The position numbers and the translations under genes are program-made. From the NCBI GenBank assembly GCA_021785695.1, contig JAJYEQ010000001.1:159331-223330 (forward strand): a DNA stretch of 64,000 nucleotides, in the 5' to 3' direction. Numbering within the stretch: the stretch's first letter is position 1; each line of letters begins with the position of its first letter. The notes below the pieces were generated by a model, which was given only the letters and a program-made list of their open reading frames with translations, did not search any database and was not told the DNA's origin. This DNA is from Actinomycetes bacterium (GTDB lineage: Bacteria > Actinomycetota > Acidimicrobiia > Acidimicrobiales > RAAP-2). Below are positions 43,601 through 51,220 of this stretch, piece after piece.

Positions 43601-44327
43601 GCTTCTCCATGTGACGCTGGATCTCGAGGTGGGCCTTCTTCCAGTCCGCGCGGTACTGGTCGTCGAGGAAGTCGAAGTGGGCCACGAACTTCTCGAAGAA
43701 CGCCTCATCGATCCCGGCGTCCAGTGCCCGCAGCAGCGTGAAGATCGAGACGCGGCGCTTGCGCGCGATGCGCGCCCCGGCGTTGGCGGCCTTGTTGCGC
43801 TTCTCCTCCAGGTCCACCTGGAGCCACTCGCCGCGGCTGGGGTGGATGGTGCCCTCGAAGGCGACCTTGTCGTCCTTGCCGGGCTGGAACAGCACGCCCG
43901 GTGAGCGCACGAGCTGGCTGACCACCACGCGCTCGGTCCCGTTGATGATGAAGGTCCCCTGCTCGGTCATGATGGGGAAGTCCCCCATGAAGACCGTCTG
44001 CTCCTTGATCTCGCCCGTCTCGGCGTTCAAGAAGCGGGCCCGTACGAAGACTGGCTGGGAGAAGGTGGTGGCCCGCTGGCGGCACTCCTCGACGGTGAAC
44101 TTCGGCGGGCTCTTCAGGTCCGCGTCGTCGGGGTCGTACTCGAGCTCCAGGCTCAGGCGGCCCGTGAAGTCGGTGATCGGGGAGATCGACGCGAAGGCTT
44201 CCCGCAGCCCGTCGCGCATGAAGTAGTCGAAGCTGTCCCGCTGGATCTCGAGGAGATCGGGCAGAGGGTAGGCCTCGCCCAGGGCGGAGAAGCTGAAGCG
44301 GTCCGGGCTGCTGATCCGTGGCGTCAA
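40644..44327 (-). CDS. rpoB: DNA-directed RNA polymerase subunit beta
   Basis: 1227 residues. The rifampicin pocket reads [20 protein letters not shown] and continues RLSALGPGG, with the Gln, Asp, His and Ser residues of sensitive enzymes, so rifampicin susceptibility is predicted. [17 protein letters not shown] and the C-terminal [23 protein letters not shown] are typical. The start is a TTG at 44327 preceded by GGAGG eight bases upstream; no ATG or GTG lies near the conserved N-terminus. Confidence 0.97.
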
Positions 44328-44506
44328 CGGTCAATCCTCCGATAGGTGGGCGAACCAGGCGAAACCGGCCAGACGGCATCCACGGCGACGTTTGGGGACG
44401 ACGAAGCGGGACGCAGGGGCACGGTTTTTCGAGTCTAGTGCCAACTTGCGCCGACACGCAAGTAGGGCGTCACCGCAGGACGCCCAGCCGCCAAGCGGCT
44501 GGCGCT
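44328..44506 (-). promoter_or_regulatory. Structured rpoB leader with an internal second promoter
   Basis: The 5' UTR from promoter P1 to the rpoB TTG. Hairpins: CCAGCCGC / GCGGCTGG with a 3-base loop (44484-44502), GGGCGTC / GACGCCC with a 7-base loop (44465-44485), and ACTTGCG / CGCAAGT with a 6-base loop (44444-44463). The first two share two bases, so they are partly exclusive. The third overlaps promoter P2. Confidence 0.5.
44432..44461 (-). promoter_or_regulatory. rpoBC promoter P2 (TTGCGT / 18 / TAGACT)
   Basis: Minus strand: -35 TTGCGT at 44456-44461, 18-bp spacer, -10 TAGACT at 44432-44437, the same architecture as the ribosomal promoters nearby. It lies about 105 bases upstream of the rpoB start. 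Confidence 0.55.
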
Positions 44507-44535
44507 ACCATAGGCAACTTCCGTGCCGGGGTCAA
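44507..44535 (-). promoter_or_regulatory. rpoBC promoter P1 (TTGACC / 17 / TATGGT)
   Basis: Minus strand: -35 TTGACC at 44530-44535, 17-bp spacer, -10 TATGGT at 44507-44512, close to the vegetative consensus. The -35 is part of the loop of the second hairpin after rplL. Confidence 0.6.
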
Positions 44536-44573
44536 GTACCCCGGCGGCGGCGGCGGGGCCGGGCCCCGCCGCC
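44526..44573 (-). terminator. Tandem hairpins after rplL (partial terminator or attenuator)
   Basis: First stem: 11 bp GGCGGCGGGGC / GCCCCGCCGCC at 44549-44573 with a 3-base loop, ten bases after the rplL stop. Second stem: CCGGGGT / ACCCCGG at 44526-44544. No T-tract. The position between rplL and rpoB is where attenuation lowers polymerase expression relative to L7/L12 in E. coli; the same role here is inferred. Confidence 0.6.
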
Positions 44574-44583
44574 GCGCCCGGGC

Positions 44584-44973
44584 CTACTTCAGCTCGACGG
44601 TGGCGCCGGCGCCCTCGAGGGCCGCCTTGGCCTTCTCGGCGTCGGCCTTGGAGACCTTCTCCAGGACGGGCTTGGGGGCCCCGTCGACCAGGTCCTTGGC
44701 CTCCTTGAGGCCGAGGCTCGTCAGGGTGCGAACCTCCTTGATGACCTGGATCTTCTTCTCGCCGCCGCTCACGAGGATGACGTCGAAGTCGCTCTTCTCC
44801 TCGGCCGCCTCGGCCTCGGCGCCGTTTCCGCCCGCGGCGGGTGCCGCGACGGCCACGGGGGCCGCGGCCGTGACCCCGAACTTCTCCTCGAAGGACTTGA
44901 GCAGCTCGCTCAGCTCGATCACCGACAGCTCAGCGATGCCGTCGAGAATCTGCTCCTTGGTCAGTGAACCCAT
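44584..44973 (-). CDS. rplL: 50S ribosomal protein L7/L12
   Basis: 129-residue bL12. The N-terminal dimerisation domain, an Ala-rich hinge ([16 protein letters not shown]), and the C-terminal factor-binding domain with [25 protein letters not shown] are all clear. Good SD (AAAGGAG). Confidence 0.98.
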   Translation of the reverse strand: MGSLTKEQILDGIAELSVIELSELLKSFEEKFGVTAAAPVAVAAPAAGGNGAEAEAAEEKSDFDVILVSGGEKKIQVIKEVRTLTSLGLKEAKDLVDGAPKPVLEKVSKADAEKAKAALEGAGATVELK

Positions 44974-45015
44974 GATGCTCCTTTAGTTGTGATTTTGATG
45001 TCGGACGGGTGCGGT

Positions 45016-45942
45016 CTAGGAGGCCGCGTCGGTCGGCTCGGCGGTATCGGCGGCAACGTCGGCCACCTCCACGGGGGCCGTGGCCGCGGGCTCGTCGCCA
45101 GCCGGGGCCACCTCGGCCTCGACCTCGGGGGTCGCAACAGCGGGCTCGTCGCCAGCCGGGGCCACCTCGGCCTCGACCTCGGGGGTCGCAACAGCGGGCT
45201 CGTCGCCAGCCGGGGCCGCCTCAACCTCGGCCTCGGGGGTCGCAACCGCGGGCTCGTCGCCAGCCGGGGCCGCCTCAACCTCGACCTCGGGGGTCGCAAC
45301 AGCGGGCTCGTCGCCAGCCGGGGCCACCTCAACCTCGGCCTCGGGGGTCGCAACAGCGGGCTCGTCGCCAGCCGGGGCCACCTCGGCCTCGACCTCGACC
45401 TCGGCCTCGGGCGCCGGGACGCCACCGCGCGCGTCGAGCAGGGCGGCCAGCCCGTAGGCCAGGTTCTGGGGCAGGGCCTTCAGCAGGCCGGCCAGGGTGC
45501 GCATCGGCGCGGCCAGCATTCCGGCCACCTGGGAGAGCAGCACCTCGCGGCTCGGCAGGTCGGCCAGGGCCACCAGGTCGGCTGGGGTCAAGGCGCGCCC
45601 GTCGAGCACGCCACCCTTGACGACCAGGGCCGGGGCCTCCTTGGTGAAGTCGCGCAGCGCCTTGGCCACCGCTGAGACGTCGCCGTCCACGAACGCGATG
45701 GCGGTCGGCCCCTCGAGGTAGCCGGTCAGCGGCTCGATGGCCGTGCCGGCGATGGCCCGGCGTACCAGGGTGTTCTTGAACACCTTGTAGTCCGCGCCGA
45801 GCGCCCGCAGGCGGCGACGCAGGGTCGAGATCTGGGCGACGGTGAGCCCGCGGTACTGGGTCACCACGGCGGTGCCCGTCGCGTGGGCGCGCGCGGCGAC
45901 CTCCTCGACGACGGCGGCCTTGTCAGCGTGGGCGGTGGCCAT
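45016..45942 (-). CDS. rplJ: 50S ribosomal protein L10 with a repeat-built acidic C-terminal tail
   Basis: 308 residues against a usual 165-180. The core (1-172) has the N-terminal RNA-binding part (GLTVAQISTLRRRLRALGADYKV), KNTLVRRA and the C-terminal helix region that binds L12 dimers. Residues 173-308 are a low-complexity Ala/Glu/Val/Pro tail containing six copies of an 18-residue unit around APAGDEPAVATPE. The ATG at 45942 has a GGAGAGGAG SD; the frame start upstream lies inside the leader. The frame is open throughout, so the tail is likely made. Confidence 0.96.
   Translation of the reverse strand: MATAHADKAAVVEEVAARAHATGTAVVTQYRGLTVAQISTLRRRLRALGADYKVFKNTLVRRAIAGTAIEPLTGYLEGPTAIAFVDGDVSAVAKALRDFTKEAPALVVKGGVLDGRALTPADLVALADLPSREVLLSQVAGMLAAPMRTLAGLLKALPQNLAYGLAALLDARGGVPAPEAEVEVEAEVAPAGDEPAVATPEAEVEVAPAGDEPAVATPEVEVEAAPAGDEPAVATPEAEVEAAPAGDEPAVATPEVEAEVAPAGDEPAVATPEVEAEVAPAGDEPAATAPVEVADVAADTAEPTDAAS
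45085..45410 (-). repeat. Six tandem 54-bp coding repeats in rplJ
   Basis: The plus-strand sequence CTCGTCGCCAGCCGGGGCC recurs at 45091, 45145, 45199, 45253, 45307 and 45361, exactly 54 bases apart. Each unit encodes 18 residues with small V/A and E/A swaps. Confidence 0.95.
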
Positions 45943-46092
45943 GGTGCTCCTCTCCCGGACGCGGTCCGGATCGGGCCGTGACATCCGGAGGAACTCCCAT
46001 CCCTCGTCAGGCGGACCAACGGTCCATTACGGGTTTCCCCACCGGATGTCTTCGGCGACTTGCGACTGTGGCGCCTTGCGGCGCGAGAGGAC
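45943..46092 (-). ncRNA. L10 (rplJ) leader
   Basis: The 5' UTR of rplJ-rplL. A perfect 9-bp closing stem GACATCCGG / CCGGATGTC (45980-45988 with 46042-46050) encloses a 53-base region with GGACCGTTGGTCC- and GGGAGTTCC-like segments, as expected for the L10 leader that binds the L10(L12)4 complex. The assignment rests on position, size and the long-range stem; I cannot run a covariance model. Confidence 0.65.
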
Positions 46093-46122
46093 AGCCTACT
46101 GGCTGGCCCCGAGAACCCGCAA
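46093..46122 (-). promoter_or_regulatory. Promoter of rplJ-rplL (TTGCGG / 18 / TAGGCT)
   Basis: Minus strand: -35 TTGCGG at 46117-46122, 18-bp spacer, -10 TAGGCT at 46093-46098, starting two bases after the rplA stop. Confidence 0.65.
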
Positions 46123-46123
46123 C

Positions 46124-46840
46124 TCAGGCGGGCGTGGCGACCTCGTCGAGCTCGCGGGCGTGGGTCGGGTCGATCTTGACCCCGGGACCCATGGTCGACG
46201 AGAGGGTCACGCCCAGCAGGTAGCGACCCTTGGCGCTGGCCGGCTTGACGCGCACCAGCTCCTCGAGCACCGCGTGGACGTTGCGCGACAGGTCGGCCGA
46301 GGCGAAGCTCACCTTGCCCACCCGCAGCTGGACGTTGCCGACCTTGTCGGTGCGGTACTCCACGCGCCCGCCCTTGAACTCGGTGACCGCCTTGGCGACG
46401 TCGGTCGTCACGGTGCCGGTCTTGGGGTTGGGCATCAGCCCGCGCGGACCGAGCACCCGGCCCAGCGACCCGACCTTGCCCATCAGGTCCGGCGTGGCGA
46501 TGGCCACGTCGAAGTCCAAGAACCCGCCGGCCACCCGGGCCACCAGGTCGTCGGCGCCGACCTCGTCGGCCCCGGCGTCGCGCGCCTCCTGGGCCGCCTC
46601 GCCGGCGGCGAAGACGACGATGCGATTGGTCTTGCCGGTGCCGGCCGGCAGCGAGAGCGTGCCGCGCACGATCTGCTCGGCGCGCCGGGGGTCGACCCCC
46701 AGGCGCACGGCCAACTCGACGGTCTCGTCGAAGCCGGCCGAGGCGATCGCCTTGACCTTCTCGATGGCGTCAGCGACCGTCAGCTGCGACGTGCGGTCGA
46801 CCTGAGCCAGGGCGTTGGTGTACTTCTTGCCGTGCTTCAC
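46124..46840 (-). CDS. rplA: 50S ribosomal protein L1
   Basis: 238-residue uL1 of the stalk base. [19 protein letters not shown] and the [11 protein letters not shown] strand are diagnostic. GTG start at 46840 with GGAGAAC-type SD upstream. Confidence 0.97.
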   Translation of the reverse strand: MKHGKKYTNALAQVDRTSQLTVADAIEKVKAIASAGFDETVELAVRLGVDPRRAEQIVRGTLSLPAGTGKTNRIVVFAAGEAAQEARDAGADEVGADDLVARVAGGFLDFDVAIATPDLMGKVGSLGRVLGPRGLMPNPKTGTVTTDVAKAVTEFKGGRVEYRTDKVGNVQLRVGKVSFASADLSRNVHAVLEELVRVKPASAKGRYLLGVTLSSTMGPGVKIDPTHARELDEVATPA

Positions 46841-46849
46841 AGTGTTCTC

Positions 46850-47275
46850 CTACCCCACCACCGCGATGCCCATGGAGCGCGCGGTGCCCGCCACCTGGCG
46901 CTTGGCCATGTCGAGGTCATCGGTGTTCAGGTCCTTCAGCTTGGTCGACGCGATCTCGGCGACCTGGGCGTCGGTGATCGAGGCGACCGTCTCGCGGCCC
47001 GCGGTCTTGGCGCCCTTGGGCAGCCCCGCGGCCTGGCGCAGCAGCACCGGCGTCGGCGGCGTCTTGAGCACGAAGGTGAAGCTGCGGTCCTCGTAGATGG
47101 TGATCTCCACGGGGATCACGGTGCCGCGCATCGACTCGGTGGCCGCGTTGTACTGCTTGCAGAACTCCATCGTCTGGATCCCGTGGGGCCCCAGGGCCGT
47201 GCCCACCGGCGGGGCGGGTGTCGCCGCGCCAGCGTCCAGCTGGATCTTCACCACGGCGGTGACCTTCTTGGCCAT
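46850..47275 (-). CDS. rplK: 50S ribosomal protein L11
   Basis: 141-residue uL11. [24 protein letters not shown] is the proline-rich N-terminal motif and the C-terminal RNA-binding domain ends [18 protein letters not shown]. It sits next to rplA. Confidence 0.97.
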   Translation of the reverse strand: MAKKVTAVVKIQLDAGAATPAPPVGTALGPHGIQTMEFCKQYNAATESMRGTVIPVEITIYEDRSFTFVLKTPPTPVLLRQAAGLPKGAKTAGRETVASITDAQVAEIASTKLKDLNTDDLDMAKRQVAGTARSMGIAVVG

Positions 47276-47292
47276 GCCTGTCCTCTCCTTGC

Positions 47293-47940
47293 TTAGAGCT
47301 TCGTGACCTGCGTGAAGTCAAGCTCCACGGGGGTCTCGCGGCCGAAGATGTCGACCAGTACCTTGACCTTGAGCTGGTCCTCGTTGATCTCGGCCACGTG
47401 GCCCGAGAAGGTCGCGAAGGGACCCGACTTGATCTGCACGGTGTCGTTGATCTCGAACTCGTGCGTGGGGCCCCGCCGCTTGGGCACGACCTCGACGCCC
47501 TCGACGTGGGGCCGGATGATGTTGTCGACCTCCGGGCGGGTGAGCGCCGTGGGTCGCGTCTTCTCGGCCCCCACGAAGCCGGTCACCCCGGGGGTCGAGC
47601 CGATCACGTAGAAGATCTCCGGGTCGGGCTCGCAGCGCACTAGCAGGTAGCTGGGGAAGACCCGCTTGGAGACGGTGACCTTCTTGCCGCCCTTGAACTC
47701 GGTGACGTCCTCTTCGGGCAGGTAGACCTCGTAGATCCGGTCGCCCAGGTCGCGGCTCTTGACGATGTTGTTCAGGGCCCCGATGACCTTCTGCTCGTGG
47801 CCGGCGAAGGTGTGCACGATGTACCAGCGGCCGGGCCGGTCAAAGGCGCTCTCCGCCTCGGCGGGAGCCTCGTCGAGCTCGACGTCGAGCTCGACGTCGA
47901 GCTCGTCGTGGTCGGGGACGGACAGGTCGCTCATGCTCAC
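47293..47940 (-). CDS. nusG: Transcription termination/antitermination factor NusG
   Basis: 215 residues. An acidic N-terminal stretch of about 35 residues with a DVEL repeat precedes the NGN domain ([19 protein letters not shown]), and the KOW domain ([20 protein letters not shown]) is at the C-terminus. Such acidic N-termini are common in actinobacteria. The start is the GTG at 47940 overlapping the secE stop; the ATG two codons later is equally possible. Confidence 0.96.
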   Translation of the reverse strand: MSMSDLSVPDHDELDVELDVELDEAPAEAESAFDRPGRWYIVHTFAGHEQKVIGALNNIVKSRDLGDRIYEVYLPEEDVTEFKGGKKVTVSKRVFPSYLLVRCEPDPEIFYVIGSTPGVTGFVGAEKTRPTALTRPEVDNIIRPHVEGVEVVPKRRGPTHEFEINDTVQIKSGPFATFSGHVAEINEDQLKVKVLVDIFGRETPVELDFTQVTKL

Positions 47941-48233
47941 CGCTGGAAGAAGAAGGTCACGAACTTGGAGAAGCCCGCCCCCAGGGCGAAGATCAGTGTC
48001 GTCATGAAGACCAGGACGCCAAAGACGATCGAGGTGTAGTTGGCGACCTCGGGGCGATTGGGCCAGGCCACCTGGCGCATCTCCTCGCGCACCTCGCGCA
48101 CGAACTGGCCCGTGTGGGTGCGCTGGGCGCGACGGCGCTGCAGGTCCTGGGCCGACGTGGTCCGGCGCGCCGAGGTGCCCTCGGTGCCCAACTGGCCCTG
48201 TTTCTGCATGAGTCGCTTCTGTTCGCGGTTCAT
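47937..48233 (-). CDS. secE: Protein translocase subunit SecE
   Basis: 98 residues. A basic N-terminal region leads to REVREEMRQVAWPNRPEV, the SecE amphipathic helix, then a single membrane segment (TSIVFGVLVFMTTLIFALGAG). The ATG at 48233 has a GAGGAAG SD; the longer frame would run into tRNA-Trp. Confidence 0.94.
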   Translation of the reverse strand: MNREQKRLMQKQGQLGTEGTSARRTTSAQDLQRRRAQRTHTGQFVREVREEMRQVAWPNRPEVANYTSIVFGVLVFMTTLIFALGAGFSKFVTFFFQR

Positions 48234-48260
48234 CTCGTCTTCCTCACGTCTTGCCCCGAG

Positions 48261-48333
48261 CAGGGCAGGAGGGACTCGAACCCCCAACCCCCGGTTTTGG
48301 AGACCGGTGCTCTACCAATTGAGCCACTGCCCT
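48261..48333 (-). tRNA. tRNA-Trp (CCA anticodon)
   Basis: 73 bases with a 7-bp acceptor stem (AGGGCAG / CTGCCCT), anticodon loop CTCCAAA with anticodon CCA, and discriminator G. The 3' CCA end is not encoded. It lies 27 bases upstream of secE and has no terminator, so it is probably cut out of the secE transcript. Confidence 0.97.
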
Positions 48334-48384
48334 TCGACCTCGCGGTCAAGGGAGTCCAGCCTACCATCCCGGGGCCCGGGGCCT

Positions 48385-48549
48385 CTAGCGGGTTTCCTTG
48401 TGCATGGTGTGGCGCCGGTCGAACCGGCAGTACTTGTGCATCTCGATGCGCTCGCGGTCGTTCACCTTGTTCTTCATGGTGATGTAGTTGCGCCGCTTGC
48501 ACTCCTCGCACGCCAGGGTGACCTGGACCCGCTTCTCGTTCTTGGCCAT
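48385..48549 (-). CDS. rpmG: 50S ribosomal protein L33 with an altered second zinc knuckle
   Basis: 54-residue bL33 read directly: [34 protein letters not shown] and a C-terminal [17 protein letters not shown]. CxxC is present at 14 and 17, but the second pair, usually CPxC, reads CRFD (Cys41, Asp44), leaving three cysteines. SD AGGAGAGGAG. It lies between tRNA-Met and tRNA-Trp. Confidence 0.94.
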   Translation of the reverse strand: MAKNEKRVQVTLACEECKRRNYITMKNKVNDRERIEMHKYCRFDRRHTMHKETR

Positions 48550-48571
48550 CGCTCCTCTCCTGTCGTCTGCC

Positions 48572-48648
48572 TGGTAGCGGCGGCGGGAGTCGAACCCGCG
48601 ACACCACGATTATGAGCCGTGTGCTCTAACCACCTGAGCTACGCCGCC
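48572..48648 (-). tRNA. tRNA-Met (CAT anticodon, elongator)
   Basis: 77 bases including an encoded CCA. Acceptor GGCGGCG pairs with CGCCGCT, anticodon loop CTCATAA. There is no C1-A72 mismatch and no GGG/CCC anticodon stem, so it is not the initiator. The sequence resembles elongator Met more than the lysidine-modified Ile2 tRNA. Confidence 0.95.
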
Positions 48649-48653
48649 TGGCG

Positions 48654-48725
<72 letters not shown>

Positions 48726-48751
48726 GCGCGCCGTCGCCGACGCAGTGGGCA

Positions 48752-48780
48752 AGTCTACCCGGTGCCCAGCACCTCTTCCA
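48752..48780 (-). promoter_or_regulatory. Promoter of the tRNA-Thr/tRNA-Met/rpmG unit (TGGAAG / 17 / TAGACT)
   Basis: Minus strand: -35 TGGAAG at 48775-48780, 17-bp spacer, -10 TAGACT at 48752-48757. The same -35 word and spacing precede tRNA-Tyr. Confidence 0.5.
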
Positions 48781-48796
48781 CCCCGGGCGAGCCCAC

Positions 48797-48802
48797 TACC
48801 CT
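48797..48802 (+). promoter_or_regulatory. -10 box of a leaderless GNAT gene
   Basis: TACCCT ends exactly six bases before the ATG at 48809; no SD in the gap. Confidence 0.5.
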
Positions 48803-48808
48803 GGACCC

Positions 48809-49360
48809 ATGCGCATCCGGCTGGTCGAGGTGGCCGACGCCGAGGCCCTCATGGCCATCTACAACCCCGAGGTGACCGAGACGACGGTCACCTTCGACCT
48901 GGTCCCGCGGTCCCGGGCCGACCAGGAGGTCTGGATCCAGCAGCACCAGGCGACCCACCCGTGCCTGGTGGCCATCGACGACGAGGGCGCCCTCGGCGCC
49001 CCGGGCGCCCGCGGCGAGCGGGTGGTCGGCTTCGCCGTCGTGTCCCCGTTTCGCAACCGCCCGGCCTACGCCACCACGGTCGAGAACTCCGTCTACGTCC
49101 ACCGCGACGCCCGGGGCCGCCAGGTGGGCGAGCGGCTGCTGACCGCACTGGTCGCCCTGGTCCAGGAGTCCGGGTTCCACGCCATGGTCGCGCGCATCGT
49201 GGGCGAGAACGCGGGCTCGATCCGGCTGCACGAGAAGTGCGGCTTCTCCCTGGTGGGGACCGAGATCGAAGTCGGTCGCAAGCACGGCGTGTGGCTGGAC
49301 GTGGTCGAGTACCAGCGCGTCTTGAACGCGCCGGGCCGCCCCAGCGCCGCCGGCTCCTAG
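48809..49360 (+). CDS. GNAT N-acetyltransferase, phosphinothricin/amino-acid acetyltransferase-like
   Basis: 183 residues. IRLVEVADAEALMAIYNPEV at the start, ENSVYVHRDARGRQVGERLLTALV as the acetyl-CoA site, and NAGSIRLHEKCGFSLVGTEIEVGRKHGVWLDVVEYQ at the end are the pattern of the PAT/Bar/MnaT subgroup. Family members acetylate phosphinothricin, methionine sulfoximine or free amino acids; the substrate cannot be read off. The stop lies in a CTAG shared with the convergent mannosyltransferase gene. Confidence 0.85.
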   Translation: MRIRLVEVADAEALMAIYNPEVTETTVTFDLVPRSRADQEVWIQQHQATHPCLVAIDDEGALGAPGARGERVVGFAVVSPFRNRPAYATTVENSVYVHRDARGRQVGERLLTALVALVQESGFHAMVARIVGENAGSIRLHEKCGFSLVGTEIEVGRKHGVWLDVVEYQRVLNAPGRPSAAGS

Positions 49361-50994
49361 GGCCCGGCCGCCACCGGCAGCTCGCCGGCGGGCGCGGGCT
49401 CTTCGGAGGCCCATGACCACTGGGTCCAGCGGCCCATGGGCACCACCAGCACCCCGCCGAGCACCGCCACCGCGCCGGCCAGCAGCAGCGGGTTCCCGTG
49501 GGCCAGCCCGGTCAGGAGCTGGCGTCCCCCGGGCAGGCCGATGAAGGGGCCGGTGATGGACAAGAAGAGCAGCCAGAAGTGCTCACGGCCCCGGTAGCTG
49601 GCCGCCAGCAGCATCAGTCCCCACGCCAGGTACCAGGGCTGGACGACGGGCCCGAGCTCGACGATGAGGAGCAGCGCGACGGCCAGCGAGCGCACCCAGC
49701 CGCGCTCCTGGCTGCGCCACAGCAGCCACAGCGTGATGCCGCCGGCCACCGCCAGGCCGCTCACCCGCGCCACCGAGAGCACCGCGCGCACCGAGACCGC
49801 TTCGAGGCCCACGGCGTGCAGGCCGTTGCCCAGCGCCATCCCCACCGCCGTGGCCGGGGCCGCCCACGAGCGCACCGTGCCGTTGGACAGGAGGTTGCGC
49901 ACCCACCCGAAGCCGAAGCCCGCCATCCACGACGAGACCACGAGCGTCGCGATCAGCACCGCTCCGGCCTTCAGGGCCGGCACCACGCGCGCGCGCACCG
50001 TCGCGGCGATCCCCGGCCAGGTCCACGCGACGAAGGCCAGGCCGACCACCGCGGGGGCCTTGACGGCGGTGGCGGCCGAGCACAGGGCCAGGGCCCACCA
50101 CGTTCGGCCCCGCACGGCCAGGGCCACGCCCAGCACCAGCAGCGCCGTCATGGCCGCGTCGTTGTGCGCCCCGCCGATCAGGGTCAGCAGCACCAGCGGG
50201 TTGAGCGCGCCCAGCACGAAGGCCTCGCCCGGGTCCCGCTGGAGGCCGCGGGCCAGCATCGCCAGGCCGTACCCGATGCCGACGACGGCCGCCACCTCCA
50301 GGAGGCGCAGGACCAGCACCGTGACCAGCTCGTTGTGGCCGGTCAGGCGCGTGATGGTGCCGTCCAGGAACAAGAACAGGGGACCGTAGGGGGCCGGGGC
50401 GTTGCCCCACAGCGGATCCACCGGGTTCACGTACGGGCTCGATCCCAGGGTGAAGGGCCCGTAGATGTAGGGGCTGATGTGGTAGCTGGTCATCTCGCCC
50501 TGGGCCGCGTAGCTGAAGACGTCGCGCGAGAACATCGGCGGGGCCACCACCATCGGCAGGCTCCACAGGACCAGCATCACCCACAGCGGGCGCAGCGGGG
50601 CTCCCGGGTGGATCTTCATCACCTCGGCCAAGCGCAGCCACACCCGCATCAGCAGCACCAGCCCGCCGTAGGTCAGGACCACCGCGACCAGGTACTTGGT
50701 CACCGACGGCGTCCCGGTCGGGCTGGTCGAGGGCTCGCCGAAGAACCAGGTCCCGGCCATGTTGAGCTTGAAGGGCGAGTTGGTGAACGACCCGCCGGCC
50801 AGGATCAGGCTCATGGCCACCAGGCCCAGTAGGGCCGGCTGCCACAGGAAGGACCAGCCGGCAAAGGGACCGGGGCGGAAGCGGCCCAACGGCGTGTAGC
50901 GCCGCTCCAGGGCGCTGACCGACGTCTCGAAGCTCGTCGCGCCGCGTTCGTAGAGTCGGCGCACGCCGGCCCCCACGACCCGGATGCGACGCAC
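49357..50994 (-). CDS. GT-C type polyprenol-phosphate mannosyltransferase, MptB-like
   Basis: 545-residue integral membrane protein with about a dozen hydrophobic segments. The loop MFSRDVFSYAAQGEMTSYHISPY carries the Asp typical of GT-C enzymes, and the APYGPLFLFLDG and ALNPLVLLTLIGGAHND segments match the actinobacterial MptA/MptB alpha-1,6-mannosyltransferases that use polyprenyl-phosphomannose. The product here is unknown. The GTG at 50994 has an AGAGGAG SD; the longer frame would cross tRNA-Tyr. It is convergent with the acetyltransferase. Confidence 0.8.
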   Translation of the reverse strand: MRRIRVVGAGVRRLYERGATSFETSVSALERRYTPLGRFRPGPFAGWSFLWQPALLGLVAMSLILAGGSFTNSPFKLNMAGTWFFGEPSTSPTGTPSVTKYLVAVVLTYGGLVLLMRVWLRLAEVMKIHPGAPLRPLWVMLVLWSLPMVVAPPMFSRDVFSYAAQGEMTSYHISPYIYGPFTLGSSPYVNPVDPLWGNAPAPYGPLFLFLDGTITRLTGHNELVTVLVLRLLEVAAVVGIGYGLAMLARGLQRDPGEAFVLGALNPLVLLTLIGGAHNDAAMTALLVLGVALAVRGRTWWALALCSAATAVKAPAVVGLAFVAWTWPGIAATVRARVVPALKAGAVLIATLVVSSWMAGFGFGWVRNLLSNGTVRSWAAPATAVGMALGNGLHAVGLEAVSVRAVLSVARVSGLAVAGGITLWLLWRSQERGWVRSLAVALLLIVELGPVVQPWYLAWGLMLLAASYRGREHFWLLFLSITGPFIGLPGGRQLLTGLAHGNPLLLAGAVAVLGGVLVVPMGRWTQWSWASEEPAPAGELPVAAGP

Positions 50995-51007
50995 GCGACT
51001 CCTCTCG

Positions 51008-51028
51008 GCTCCCGGTCCCTCCGGGAGC
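51008..51028 (-). terminator. Second hairpin downstream of tRNA-Tyr
   Basis: 8-bp stem GCTCCCGG / CCGGGAGC with a 5-base loop, 13 bases upstream of the mannosyltransferase start. It could end the tRNA transcript or sit in the mannosyltransferase leader. Confidence 0.5.
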
Positions 51029-51032
51029 ACGT

Positions 51033-51060
51033 CACCGGTCGCGCCGCAGCGCGACCGGTG
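51033..51060 (-). terminator. Hairpin directly after tRNA-Tyr
   Basis: Perfect 11-bp stem CACCGGTCGCG / CGCGACCGGTG with a 6-base loop, starting three bases after the encoded CCA. No T-tract. Confidence 0.7.
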
Positions 51061-51063
51061 GTC

Positions 51064-51148
51064 TGGTGGGCCGGGAGGGATTTGAACCCCCGTAGGCAAA
51101 GCCGTCTGGTTTACAGCCAGATCCCATTGGCCGCTCGGGCACCGACCC
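51064..51148 (-). tRNA. tRNA-Tyr (GTA anticodon)
   Basis: 85 bases including an encoded CCA. Acceptor GGGTCGG pairs with CCGGCCC; anticodon loop CTGTAAA; a long class II variable arm. The promoter predicts transcription starting within a base or two of the mature 5' end. Confidence 0.97.
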
Positions 51149-51155
51149 GCGCGTC

Positions 51156-51184
51156 ATCCTACTGGAGCCCACGGTCCGCTTCCA
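51156..51184 (-). promoter_or_regulatory. Promoter of tRNA-Tyr (TGGAAG / 17 / TAGGAT)
   Basis: Minus strand: -35 TGGAAG at 51179-51184, 17-bp spacer, -10 TAGGAT at 51156-51161. Confidence 0.55.
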
Positions 51185-51208
51185 CCCGACCGCGCGATCC
51201 CCCCGCTC

Positions 51209-51214
51209 TAGCAT
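51209..51214 (+). promoter_or_regulatory. -10 box of a leaderless YajQ-family gene
   Basis: TAGCAT ends six bases before the ATG at 51221; the gap is GGGCCC with no SD. Confidence 0.5.
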
Positions 51215-51220
51215 GGGCCC

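Noticed and set aside
45085-45410. CRISPR-like regular 54-bp repeat
   Set aside because: Repeats are contiguous without spacers and keep the rplJ reading frame, so they are coding tandem repeats.
48572-48648. Initiator tRNA-fMet or lysidine tRNA-Ile2 for the CAT tRNA
   Set aside because: There is no mismatch at the first acceptor pair and no GGG/CCC anticodon stem, and the body resembles elongator Met.
51032-51214. Small minus-strand frame over tRNA-Tyr
   Set aside because: It is a translation of the tRNA gene and flanking hairpins.
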